From assembly GCA_041389725.1 (NCBI GenBank), contig JAWKRG010000009.1:248001-312000 (forward strand): a DNA stretch of 64,000 bases, in the 5' to 3' direction. This DNA comes from Polyangiaceae bacterium (GTDB lineage: Bacteria > Myxococcota_A > Polyangia > Polyangiales > Polyangiaceae). Positions 17,517 to 32,540 of the stretch are shown here, piece by piece. Positions within the stretch are counted from its first letter, which is position 1, and every line of letters begins with the position of its first letter. Position numbers and translations under genes: made by a program. The notes beneath the pieces are model-generated. The model had not been told where the DNA came from. It saw only the letters and a program-made list of their open reading frames with translations, and did not search any database.

Positions 17517-18971
17517 TCAGCACCAACGTACTCGAACTCGGTAGGTTACTTTGGTCTTGCCCCGGGCGGGGACAGCGACGTCGAACTTGAAGGTCTTGGA
17601 GTCCTTTTTGACGTGGGGATGGCTCTCTTCGAGGATCTCCCACTCACCCCCGATCGGCTCGACGACCTCGACGCGGATTCCATCGTCTTTGTGGTTGCGT
17701 AGCTCGACTTCCCACTCACTCTCGGATGCGCATACGCCCAGGGTCTGCCAGCTCATCTGCTTGCGATCGCCGACGACATCGAAAGCTTCCCCCATCTTTA
17801 TCCGGATCTCTTCGTCGCGGGGCGTGTGATCGATGCGGTCCTCGCCGATGAACTGCTTGGCGCCGCTCTTGTCCGCCTTGTAAACGCGCACGGTGCCCGC
17901 TGGGAGCGCCATGCCCATCGAGTTCTTCTTGCTGTTGTCGATGTCTAGGTAGACGCCGACCTTCTGGTTCTGCACCACCTGTCCGTAGCGACCGCGGTAC
18001 ACGTGTTCGGCACCGAAGAAGATCAGCTTCTTCTCGATGCCGACGCCAGAAGCGTCGAGCAGCGCCACCTGCTTTTGCTCCTTGTCCAGCACGTCCGTGG
18101 GACGCGCCAGGCTGTACAGGTGGTACTCGAAGAAGCCTTCCTCGCTGAACTGCTTCTCCGCCTCGCCCGCGGGAGCTTTCGCCGTGGCCGCCAGGGTGTC
18201 ATAGCGGCCCTCCTCGACGACCCGCTGCACGTCGCCCGCCACGAGCTTCAGCTCCGCGTTCTCGTAGCTGGTGCCACTGTTGTTGGACAGGGTCACCCAG
18301 CCGGTCAGATCTCCCTTCGCGTCCTTGTCGTCGACGGTCAGCACGTAGTCCGCGACCCAGTTGAGGTTCTGGGATAGATAGCTGACCTCGACGCGCTGTT
18401 CCGGCATGCCGCTGGCCAGAAGCCACACCAGGGTGGGCTTCGACATCAGATTCTTCGGCACGCCGGGGAAGGCCAGGCGTCCTGGGAAATCGTAGGTGAC
18501 CTCGCCGTTGATGCGCAGCACCGTGCCTTGCTCCACGGCCAACACTTCGGCGTCGAAGGCCTCCTCGACCCCCGTGCGTTCGTTGTAACGATAGGCTTTG
18601 ATCGTCTTGCCTACGTACTTCTCGAGCAGTTTCTGCGGGCTCAGCAGGTCGTATCGATAGTTCTGCTCGAGCACAGAAAGCGCGCTCGCCTTGTCGAGGC
18701 TCTGAATGTGTACCGTCTCGGGTTGAATGTGGGCGGATACGTCCTGGAATTCCAGGGACACGCGCCCCTTGCCGAGCTTCACCCGTCGCACTTCACGAAC
18801 CAGTCCGAAGTTCTGGTTGTAGACGGTGATCGCGACCTTCTCGCGTTGCTTGGCGCTGGACTCCTGTTCGCTCGCCGGACTGGCCGACGGAGGCTTGGCA
18901 GGTGGCGTGCCACCACAGGCGGCAAGGCATAGGGACGCGGCGAGAGCGGAGAGGGCGGACGTTCGGGACAT
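17517..18971 (-). CDS. DUF4139-like lipoprotein, copy 1 of a tandem pair
   Basis: A 484-residue paralogue of the next gene with a lipobox C-L-A-A-C (Cys 19) and a Pro/Ser-rich linker to residue 45. The body repeats the same blocks in the same order (VYNQNFGLVREVR, QIQPETV-like, LLEKYVGK, PTLVW, GDLTGWVTL, FIGEDRIDHTPRDE, VRVRWC), so the two arose by tandem duplication. The lipid anchor on this copy and the free form of the other suggest a fixed and a mobile partner. Function unknown; DUF4139 is the closest family I can name. It diverges from the multihaem gene across a 274-base gap that must hold both promoters. Confidence 0.85.
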   Translation of the reverse strand: MSRTSALSALAASLCLAACGGTPPAKPPSASPASEQESSAKQREKVAITVYNQNFGLVREVRRVKLGKGRVSLEFQDVSAHIQPETVHIQSLDKASALSVLEQNYRYDLLSPQKLLEKYVGKTIKAYRYNERTGVEEAFDAEVLAVEQGTVLRINGEVTYDFPGRLAFPGVPKNLMSKPTLVWLLASGMPEQRVEVSYLSQNLNWVADYVLTVDDKDAKGDLTGWVTLSNNSGTSYENAELKLVAGDVQRVVEEGRYDTLAATAKAPAGEAEKQFSEEGFFEYHLYSLARPTDVLDKEQKQVALLDASGVGIEKKLIFFGAEHVYRGRYGQVVQNQKVGVYLDIDNSKKNSMGMALPAGTVRVYKADKSGAKQFIGEDRIDHTPRDEEIRIKMGEAFDVVGDRKQMSWQTLGVCASESEWEVELRNHKDDGIRVEVVEPIGGEWEILEESHPHVKKDSKTFKFDVAVPARGKTKVTYRVRVRWC

Positions 18972-19245
18972 GGAACCTACGTGGACAGAGAGGCGCGCTG
19001 GGGGAACGGCGCGGGTGGGACGGAGCTTACAGGGTGCCGTATCGAAGGGTGCAGCCGGAGCGAATCATGGCGGGTTTCCCCCCGGTTTGTAGCCGGTACG
19101 GTGCTGGCTCCAGGGAGGTCACGCCGACGAGTGGTCACAGCGGCGCAGTCCGTGACCGACCTGACCAGCCTCTCGGCCTGACGGAAGTCAGTTTGGGCTC
19201 GACCCGCGTGGGCTAAAAGCGGCGCGAACCGGAGGTGAAGCCCCA

Positions 19246-21516
19246 GTGAAACGGGCAACGACTGGTCGTGAAAGAATAGGTATCGCAATGCTGCTGGCGC
19301 TTGCGGCGCAAACTGCTTGCGGCAGTAGTGAGAGCAACACGAATCCGCACGGTCAGCAGGATGCGGGCACAGATCTCGGTGCTGATGTGGCCGAGGACGC
19401 GCCGGACATCGACGCGGGCGTGGATGCAGACGTGGACGCCAGCGCGGACGCCGCCACCGATGCCGGACAGGGCTGCACCAGTTGTCACGGTAGCGACCAG
19501 GGCAGCGCGCCGCCCCAGGATCTCGGCGGCGGGACGAGCACCGGGCTGCCGGGCGTTGGGGCGCATCGCGCACATGGCTCACCATCGGTGCTGTTTCGCA
19601 CGCCGCAGTGTGATGACTGCCATGTGGTCCCCACACAAGTGGACGATCCTGGACACCTCGGGGATCCACCGGCGGACCTGACCTGGGGAGCATTGGCGAG
19701 TGCGGACGGAGCGAATCCTGGCTACTCGAACGGAAAATGCTCCGTCTACTGTCATGGGCAGACGCTGTCTGGAGGGAGCGTCACGGAGCCCGAATGGACC
19801 CTCGTGGGCGTTGGGCAAGCCGGGTGCGGTGCTTGCCACGGCCTGCCGCCGCCTGCGCCACATCCCAAGACTTCTTCAGGCACATGCAACCCCTGCCACG
19901 ACTTCGACGGAGCCGTGCCGAACGACCCCAGCACCCATGCCGACGGCAAGGTCGACTTGGTCGGCGTGACGTGTGAGGCCTGTCATGGCAGCGCGCAGAG
20001 CTACGCGCCTCCAAAGGACACGCAGGGGAACACTTCCACGACGGCTACCGGCGTCGGCGCGCACCAAACTCATCTCACCACCGCGGCGCTGTTCCGCACG
20101 GTGCTCTGCGCCGACTGTCACAAGGTACCGGGTGTCTACAGTGATCCGGGTCACCTCGACCCACTGCCCGCTGAGTTGACTTGGGGACCCACTGCCAAGG
20201 CCGATGGCGTGACGCCGAGCTACGGGTCTGGGAAGTGTTCCGTCTATTGCCACGGCAAGTCTCTCGAAGGGGGGACGCTGACAGAACCCGAGTGGACGAA
20301 GGTGGGCAGCGGCCAGGCCGCGTGTGGCAGCTGTCACGGGCTTCCGCCACCGAAGCCACATCCAACCGTGTCGCCGACCAGCTGTGGTCCCTGTCACGAC
20401 TTCACGCAGTTGGTCCCCAACAAGCCCGCTACCCACGTCGACGGTAAGGTCGACGTCGCCGCGTGCGGTGAGTGCCACGCGGTTCCGCCCGCGACGGGCG
20501 CGCACAGCATCCACTATGGCGACATCTCGAGCCCGCCTCTGGCGAGCTACGGCGACACAACCGCGGTGCAAGACTACTTGCCGTCGGGCGCGCCCTACTA
20601 TGCGTTTGGCTGCGGCAACTGCCACCCCATCGACCCGGCCAAGCATTTCAACGGCAGCGTCGACGTCGAGCTCAGCGATCCCGCGGCGCCCTCGGGCAGC
20701 TTGAAGTCCCTGTCGCCCAGCACGGCGAGCTACACCGGGGGCAGCTGTAGCGATGTCTACTGTCACAGCTCGGGACAGGCCACTCCGACCTTCGTCACGT
20801 CGCCGGCGTGGAACGGAGGCACCCTTCCCGCACCGCGTTGTGCCGCTTGCCACGACAATCCGCCGTCCTATCCTTCCGGCGGCGCCGGCACTGCCACTGC
20901 CAACACGCATGTACAGGAGTGGAGCGCGACGGAGGCCTGGGGCCACTTTGCGGGCATGTCGGGGCTGCACGGAAACAAGCACGGTGGAGTGGGTTCATCC
21001 CCGCTGACCTGTCAGACCTGCCACTTCGACACCGTCGACCCGTCGAACGTCGCGCCTGGCGGCTTCTACTATCTCGACACCACCGTCGACATCAACCTCG
21101 GAGGCGCCGCCTCCTACGACTGCAACAACGCCGGTTGCCACGACGGAGCGAGCGGCTCCCCCGCGTCCGGAACAGGTGCGGTCCGCACCGCGAAACACGT
21201 CAACGGCAAGCGGGACGTCGTGTTCGATCCTCGCGAGAGCATTCCCGCATGGGTGACCGGCCTGCCCGCTCCACCCAATCGCCCGCTCTACCCGCTTTGG
21301 TCTGCCAACGGTTTCTCTTCGTACATTCCACCGGGAGCCGTGATGACGGGCACGACCTGGTCAGCGACCCTGAAGGGCGCGAGCTACGATCCAGCCAACA
21401 AGACATGCTCCAGCATTCCCTGTCACCTCAAACAGTCCTACGGCACCGGAAAGCCGAGCTACGATCCCCTGACCTGGGGCGCCGCCTACAGCTGCAACGC
21501 CTGCCACCAGTACTAG
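19246..21516 (+). CDS. Multihaem c-type cytochrome lipoprotein, CxxCH/CX4CH type
   Basis: A 756-residue exported lipoprotein with lipobox QTAC (Cys 25) and an Asp/Ala-rich linker to residue 75. I count 13 CxxCH motifs, two CX3CH (C-S-V-Y-C-H) and three CX4CH (such as C-N-N-A-G-C-H), 18 putative haem sites, as in the GSU-type CxxxxCH/CxxCH cytochromes of Geobacter. Residues about 75-230 and 230-400 are an internal duplication: both carry CxxCH, a GVGAH block, CxDCH, a PGHL block, C-S-V-Y-C-H, a GLPPP block and CxPCHDF in the same order. The start is GTG 19246, nine bases after GGAGGT. Such proteins carry electrons across the periplasm or to outside acceptors. No porin partner is next to it. 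Confidence 0.9.
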   Translation: MKRATTGRERIGIAMLLALAAQTACGSSESNTNPHGQQDAGTDLGADVAEDAPDIDAGVDADVDASADAATDAGQGCTSCHGSDQGSAPPQDLGGGTSTGLPGVGAHRAHGSPSVLFRTPQCDDCHVVPTQVDDPGHLGDPPADLTWGALASADGANPGYSNGKCSVYCHGQTLSGGSVTEPEWTLVGVGQAGCGACHGLPPPAPHPKTSSGTCNPCHDFDGAVPNDPSTHADGKVDLVGVTCEACHGSAQSYAPPKDTQGNTSTTATGVGAHQTHLTTAALFRTVLCADCHKVPGVYSDPGHLDPLPAELTWGPTAKADGVTPSYGSGKCSVYCHGKSLEGGTLTEPEWTKVGSGQAACGSCHGLPPPKPHPTVSPTSCGPCHDFTQLVPNKPATHVDGKVDVAACGECHAVPPATGAHSIHYGDISSPPLASYGDTTAVQDYLPSGAPYYAFGCGNCHPIDPAKHFNGSVDVELSDPAAPSGSLKSLSPSTASYTGGSCSDVYCHSSGQATPTFVTSPAWNGGTLPAPRCAACHDNPPSYPSGGAGTATANTHVQEWSATEAWGHFAGMSGLHGNKHGGVGSSPLTCQTCHFDTVDPSNVAPGGFYYLDTTVDINLGGAASYDCNNAGCHDGASGSPASGTGAVRTAKHVNGKRDVVFDPRESIPAWVTGLPAPPNRPLYPLWSANGFSSYIPPGAVMTGTTWSATLKGASYDPANKTCSSIPCHLKQSYGTGKPSYDPLTWGAAYSCNACHQY

Positions 21517-21545
21517 CGCCATGGCCACCAGTACTGGCGCCGTGG
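21504..21545 (+). repeat. Tandem 21-base duplication across the cytochrome stop codon
   Basis: Two adjacent 21-base units (21504-21524 and 21525-21545) differ at two positions only. The first contains the TAG stop of the multihaem gene; in the second the matching position is TGG. Loss of the first stop would therefore add residues rather than end at the same place. Confidence 0.75.
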
Positions 21546-21596
21546 CGGTTGAGAGCGCTTCCAGTCGGAACACGCCGGCAGTGAGCGGCGGTCGAC

Positions 21597-24083
<2,487 letters not shown>

Positions 24084-24356
24084 GAAACCATTCCTCCGCG
24101 AGTGCGCGGAGGCGAGCTTCCACTGGGTGCATGCACGTGCGCGATGAGCGCCCGCCCGCCCTGTTTGGCCTCGCCTCGAAGCGGCGCCGGTGTAGCAAAG
24201 CGCGGGCAACTTGCCAATGCGCCAAGCCATCTCGGGCGCTGCACGCTGCAGGATGACGGAAGCAGCAATGAAACCGCGGGTTTGCCCGGTGCGCACCTGG
24301 AGTGGGCGGCGGGCTTTGCCGCGGCGATCTTCGCGGGTCAGAGGCCTCCGCTAGGT

Positions 24357-25295
24357 TCAGTGGATGGCGACGGGGAGGATCTTCAGCTCGTCGAAGGTGC
24401 CCATGGACTCAGCCTTGCTGGGCGGCGAGCCTATTTGGATGGACTCCCCGGCACTGGCTTGGCCGACGGCTTCCGTGCCTTGGGTGAACGTCGTTGGCGC
24501 AAACGCCGTGTCGTTCAGGTAGAAGCGGGCGCTCGGTGTCGGGCTGGTCTTCCAGCTGAAAGCGAGATGCGTCCACACGTTCTGCTTCAAGACGGATTCG
24601 ACCGTGCTCTGCGCCAGGACGGCGATGAACATGAACACGCCGCCGCCCTCGTCACGCTTCATCGAAATCTCCAGGGCGCGGTCGTTGCGGCGGACGATGC
24701 GTAGGCCACCGTTCGCGTTGGCGATCCCAGTCGTCTGCACCAGGTAGTGAGTCTTGGCGTCTGCCAAGTCGAACTCTGGGCGAAACCAGAAGGCGATCGT
24801 TCCTTCCGCGTGATTGATGGTAGCGTTTCCGTTGTCAATCTCGGGGAACTCGACGTACTGCCCCGCCTGCGTGGAGCGATAGCCGGCCGCGCACACGCCT
24901 GGCGTGAAGTCCTGGGGCCCGACGGGGTTGCCACCCGGGCCGACGTCGGGGTTCGTGATTGCGGTCGATGAACCCAAACGGCAGAACAGGAGGGGCGTGA
25001 CTCCCAGCGTCCCGGGACAGGTGGACAGCTTGGAGGGATTCGGGCCCGCATCTCCGGCATCGGAGGCGTCGTTCCCAGCGTCGAGAGCGCCACCGGAGCC
25101 GGCATTGCCGCCGGCACCGCCGGAGCCGCTGCTGCCGGCGCTGCCACCGGACCCGTATCCTCCACTGCCAGCCGCCGCGTCGGTGCCGGCGTTTCCGCCC
25201 GACGCCGATACCTTTCCGCTGCTGCTGGAGCTACAGGCAGCGAGTGCGATGACGCCCAGGCCGACCCCCAGCCAAACCGAATGCTTCGAAGTCAA
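24357..25295 (-). CDS. LamG-like lipoprotein with Gly/Ser linker
   Basis: A 312-residue exported lipoprotein with lipobox ALAAC (Cys 21). Residues 25-85 are a Gly/Ser/Ala low-complexity linker. Residues about 90-310 look like a concanavalin A/LamG beta sandwich: AGQYVEFPE, a GTIAFWFRP strand and W-T-H-L-A-F-S-W, which is the classic LamG tryptophan/His pattern. Such domains bind sugars or proteins at the cell surface; no ligand can be named. It stands alone on the minus strand, downstream of a 145-base gap (25296-25440) that shows nothing but the likely promoter. Confidence 0.8.
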   Translation of the reverse strand: MTSKHSVWLGVGLGVIALAACSSSSSGKVSASGGNAGTDAAAGSGGYGSGGSAGSSGSGGAGGNAGSGGALDAGNDASDAGDAGPNPSKLSTCPGTLGVTPLLFCRLGSSTAITNPDVGPGGNPVGPQDFTPGVCAAGYRSTQAGQYVEFPEIDNGNATINHAEGTIAFWFRPEFDLADAKTHYLVQTTGIANANGGLRIVRRNDRALEISMKRDEGGGVFMFIAVLAQSTVESVLKQNVWTHLAFSWKTSPTPSARFYLNDTAFAPTTFTQGTEAVGQASAGESIQIGSPPSKAESMGTFDELKILPVAIH

Positions 25296-25440
25296 GGCAA
25301 CAGCATAACACGCGCAGGATTGCGCTGGCGCCCCCGAGGAGATTCGGCCCCGCCACTCAGCGCGGGAGGCGACTTCTCGCGGCGCCGCATGCCGAGACCC
25401 AACCCCAAGACCTCAGCCGCCGAGACCGCGCGGTGGCGGG

Positions 25441-26577
<1,137 letters not shown>

Positions 26578-26640
26578 CGAAATTGCTCTACTCGACAGCA
26601 TAGATTACGGCACGTCGCGAGGAAGCTGGAGGCTTTTCGT

Positions 26641-27801
26641 TCAACGCGGCGCGCGTCGCCGGAAGAGCCCCAGGACTACGAGCAGGAGTAGTCCGCCGTA
26701 GGTCGGTGTCGCTGCGCCCGCCTGTCTGCAGCCGCAGCCCGAATCGTCTTGGGCAATGCGGCGTGTGGACTGCTTGCCACCTCCGCCCACCGCTCCTCCG
26801 CTGGCATTGCCTGCGGCTCCGGCGCTGCCCCCGGCGCCGCCAGCGCTGCCGCCCCCGACGCCCGCGTCCGCGACGGCGCCGGCACTGCCGGCGACGCCCG
26901 CGTCAGGCTGAGTGCTCCCGCCGAAGCAGTTCGACTCGTGGGTGGGGCGCGTGTTGCCGCAGTCCGTCGGCGACGCGCAACTGGGCTCGGGCAAGGCCGG
27001 CGGCGAACCCGAGCCGCCCACGTTCGCCGGATTCGGGTAGGCGAGGGCGACGCTTTCCCAACGCGGCGGCGAGCCCGCGGGGTGCTCCACGTTGCCGAAC
27101 ACCTTTTCTTGGTAGGGCGCGGCGCCGCCGACCTTGGGATTCCACACGCCGCGGCTGGAGCTGTACGTCGGATTGCTCGGGTTGTTGCTGTAGGCCAGCC
27201 CATTGTAGGCCCAAGTGGCAGTGTACCAGTGCTCGATCACCGTCGGCTGACGGTCCCCGACGCACTTGGTGGCACGCCACTTTGCGGCGAAGATCTGGGC
27301 GCCAGTAGCCATGTTGTAAATGGGTTCCGCCGCGACACGCTTCTGATCGAAGCCCGGGGTCTCACCTTTGTGCATCCCGCTCGTCACCTGACCGACGCCG
27401 TAGCCGCAGTCGAAGGAAATGATGGTGCGGGAGGCTCCACCGACTTGGTCGGCAGGGGACGTGGGAACGCAGAACTGTGTCCACGCGCTCTCGCTTTGCG
27501 CGATGGCCTTCAAGAGCTCACAAGCGAAGCGAGGCGGCACGTCGGCGATGGGTGACGGGGCATCGCAACCTTGCTTGATGTCTGAAACTGCGGGGCCCTG
27601 ATTGCCCCAGACGCTCGGTCCTTGGGCGATCAGATCGAAGATCTGCTGCCATTCGGTGACGCTGGGATTGGTCCCCGGTACGGCCTCTACGCCGCAGTTG
27701 TGCGTGTTCGAACTGCTGGACAGGGTGTAGCTGGGACAGGCCGCTTGCGCGGGCTGAGTCAGCGTCAGGGCGAAGGCACCGCTGAGCAGGGCACGCTTCA
27801 T
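26641..27801 (-). CDS. Lytic transglycosylase-like protein with MYXO-CTERM-like tail
   Basis: A 386-residue secreted protein. The signal peptide (1-20) ends at AQA. Residues about 90-250 contain a soluble-lytic-transglycosylase-like core: AIAQSESAW with Glu 104 as the likely catalytic acid and GYGVGQVTSGM about 40 residues later, as in SLT enzymes. A Gly/Ala-rich stretch of about 70 residues follows. The C-terminus reads SGCGCRQ, then a hydrophobic helix LLLLVVLGLF and RRRAPR. This matches MYXO-CTERM sorting signals that anchor proteins at the myxobacterial cell surface. The ATG overlaps the upstream stop as ATGA. Its target is probably peptidoglycan, of self or prey; the wall activity is inferred. 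Confidence 0.82.
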   Translation of the reverse strand: MKRALLSGAFALTLTQPAQAACPSYTLSSSSNTHNCGVEAVPGTNPSVTEWQQIFDLIAQGPSVWGNQGPAVSDIKQGCDAPSPIADVPPRFACELLKAIAQSESAWTQFCVPTSPADQVGGASRTIISFDCGYGVGQVTSGMHKGETPGFDQKRVAAEPIYNMATGAQIFAAKWRATKCVGDRQPTVIEHWYTATWAYNGLAYSNNPSNPTYSSSRGVWNPKVGGAAPYQEKVFGNVEHPAGSPPRWESVALAYPNPANVGGSGSPPALPEPSCASPTDCGNTRPTHESNCFGGSTQPDAGVAGSAGAVADAGVGGGSAGGAGGSAGAAGNASGGAVGGGGKQSTRRIAQDDSGCGCRQAGAATPTYGGLLLLVVLGLFRRRAPR

Positions 27802-28880
27802 GGCAGCACCCCCGCGATGCTGTGGCGAGCGCCTGCGGTCAGCGGCAGCCGTAGGGCGCGCTCCGAACTGCGCTGGAAGAGCCACGGCTCGCTGAACGCG
27901 CCAGGCACGTGATGCTCGAGGCCGACCCAGTCGCCGCGGCGCACGCGCACTTCGTCGAAGCCCGGCCCGAGGGGGCGGTCGGGTCCAGTGCCGAAAAGCA
28001 CTCGTCCGCCTGCGCCGTCGTTGAGCAGCACGCCGCCCCCGGGCCAACTGCCGGGCGTGGCTCGCATGTCCGTCGTGCGCATCACCTCGTCGAGGTGGCC
28101 GCTGCCAACGTGCAGTCGCGCCACGAACCAGCCCGCGTCGTCGTGATTGGCGAAGAGCAGCGTGCCGGCGTCGGCATCGACGGAGAAATCCCTCGCCATC
28201 GCGGGCAGGTCGGCGAGCAAGACGCGCAGCGCGCCGCCGTCGCTGTCCAGAGCGACGATGTCGGCGTGGCGATGCGTGACACGATAGACGAGGAGCTCTT
28301 TGTCGAGGACGCCTGCCAGGTGCGTGGTGTAGCCCGAGAAGCGATGCAGCTCGGTGTGAGCGCCATCCACGTCGTAGGCGTCGATTGTCAATTCGTCGGT
28401 GCGAAGCTCGTCACTGCCGGCCGCAGGTGGCGGCCCGGCGTGCCCGCGCTGCACCGCGACGCCACCATCGGGCAAGGGCAACGGCCTCGACGCGACCACC
28501 ACGTCGCTCGCGAGCTGACGGGGCGCCTCGCCCAGGCGAGCGACCCACAGAGACGCAGCGAAGGACCGATCGGCGCCAGGCGCCGTCTCGGCCACGAGGG
28601 CGAGGTGAGCATCATCCTGCAACAGCGCGCCCCGGACTTCGCCGTCGGGCCAATGGGAAAGACTCAGGGTCACTGGGCTGGGAGTGCGAGCGCCGACGGG
28701 TTGTAGTCGCACTTGGGTCACGCTGTCGCCCGGACGCGTGGACAGCACGATCGCGCGAGGGCCGGTGCCTTCCACGATTTCCGCGAGTTGCTGCATCGAG
28801 CCGGGGCGTCGGTCGTCCGAGCGATCTCCCGTGCTGCAGGCAATGGCGATCAGGGCACACGCAACGAGGCTGACGCGCAT
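27798..28880 (-). CDS. Putative beta-propeller lipoprotein
   Basis: A 360-residue exported lipoprotein from the ATG at 28880 (a GTG six bases upstream is an alternative), with lipobox I-A-I-A-C (Cys 15). The body repeats short blocks of four beta strands with Asp-Gly-type turns (ALDSDGGALRVLL, DDAGWFVARLHVG) about every 45 residues, which is the pattern of TolB/WD-like propellers. It is coupled by ATGA overlap to the transglycosylase-like gene and may help locate or regulate that enzyme. No family can be named with confidence. Confidence 0.7.
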   Translation of the reverse strand: MRVSLVACALIAIACSTGDRSDDRRPGSMQQLAEIVEGTGPRAIVLSTRPGDSVTQVRLQPVGARTPSPVTLSLSHWPDGEVRGALLQDDAHLALVAETAPGADRSFAASLWVARLGEAPRQLASDVVVASRPLPLPDGGVAVQRGHAGPPPAAGSDELRTDELTIDAYDVDGAHTELHRFSGYTTHLAGVLDKELLVYRVTHRHADIVALDSDGGALRVLLADLPAMARDFSVDADAGTLLFANHDDAGWFVARLHVGSGHLDEVMRTTDMRATPGSWPGGGVLLNDGAGGRVLFGTGPDRPLGPGFDEVRVRRGDWVGLEHHVPGAFSEPWLFQRSSERALRLPLTAGARHSIAGVLP

Positions 28881-28935
28881 GGTCACAGCATAACGGATGC
28901 CGCCGCGCCCGCCCAGGCGCTTGGCAGTGTGCGCA

Positions 28936-29574
28936 TCAGTCGTGCAGAGTGACGTTCAGTTCGGCAATGGTCGTGCCCAGGGGCGAACTCTCGATGATCA
29001 CACCCGTGGCGTAGCCACCCCCGGGCGCCTCACCGACGCTGCCGACGCTCACGATGCGAACGCCTTCGACCTCTCGTTGGAAGAGCTCGTGGCTGCCTCC
29101 GCAGACGATGAGGTCTGCCGGGTCGTCGCCGACCAGAGCCAGAAGCTCGTCTTCGGTCATATCCGAGGTGAAGCACTCCGTTGGGTCTGCTGGTGAACCG
29201 TGCACCAGCACTAGTTCGCTGCCGTCTTCCAGCGGCAGCCGCGCGCTGGTCGGCAACTTTCCCAGGCGGGCGATGATCAATTCGCCGAGCTCCTTGTGCA
29301 CCTGCGCGAGGCGCTGAATCCGCGCTTCCGTCTCCGGCGAAGAACCGCGCAGTCGACTGGGATCCACCTCGTACACTGCGCGGTCGCCGACGCCCTGGAC
29401 GCAGACAGCATGATGTTTGAGCAACAGCCGCCAGGTCTCGAGGGGCTCGGGACCGGGAAACAGCAAATCACCGCAGACCAACAGTTGATCGAAGCCGCCC
29501 TCGGCGGCTTCCGCCAACACTGCCTCCAGCGCGGCGCGGTGGCCGTGGATGTCCGAGACGCACAAGAAGCGCAT
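28936..29574 (-). CDS. Metallophosphoesterase-like protein with degenerate motifs
   Basis: A 212-residue cytoplasmic protein of the YfcE/calcineurin-like fold. Motif I is intact, D8-x-H10 in VSDIHGH, and motif II D36 is in VCGDLLFPG. Motif III, normally G-N-H-D/E, reads G-V-G-D-R at 61-65, so the usual Asn and His metal ligands are absent. Motif IV is VHGSP, and motif V, normally G-H-T-H, reads C-G-G-S-H. The first metal site could still form. It may have weak activity or serve as a binding protein. It diverges from glnE across 68 bases. Confidence 0.8.
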   Translation of the reverse strand: MRFLCVSDIHGHRAALEAVLAEAAEGGFDQLLVCGDLLFPGPEPLETWRLLLKHHAVCVQGVGDRAVYEVDPSRLRGSSPETEARIQRLAQVHKELGELIIARLGKLPTSARLPLEDGSELVLVHGSPADPTECFTSDMTEDELLALVGDDPADLIVCGGSHELFQREVEGVRIVSVGSVGEAPGGGYATGVIIESSPLGTTIAELNVTLHD

Positions 29575-29642
29575 GACCTTGGGTCAGCCGGATAGCACAC
29601 CGCCTTGGGGCTTGCGACGCGCAGCGGCTCCGACCATCGTCC

Positions 29643-32534
<2,892 letters not shown>

Positions 32535-32540
<6 letters not shown>

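Noticed and set aside
18972..19245. Possible cyclic-dinucleotide riboswitch before the multihaem gene, as known in Geobacter
   Set aside because: The conserved GEMM core sequences were looked for by eye and not found; only a good ribosome-binding site is visible.
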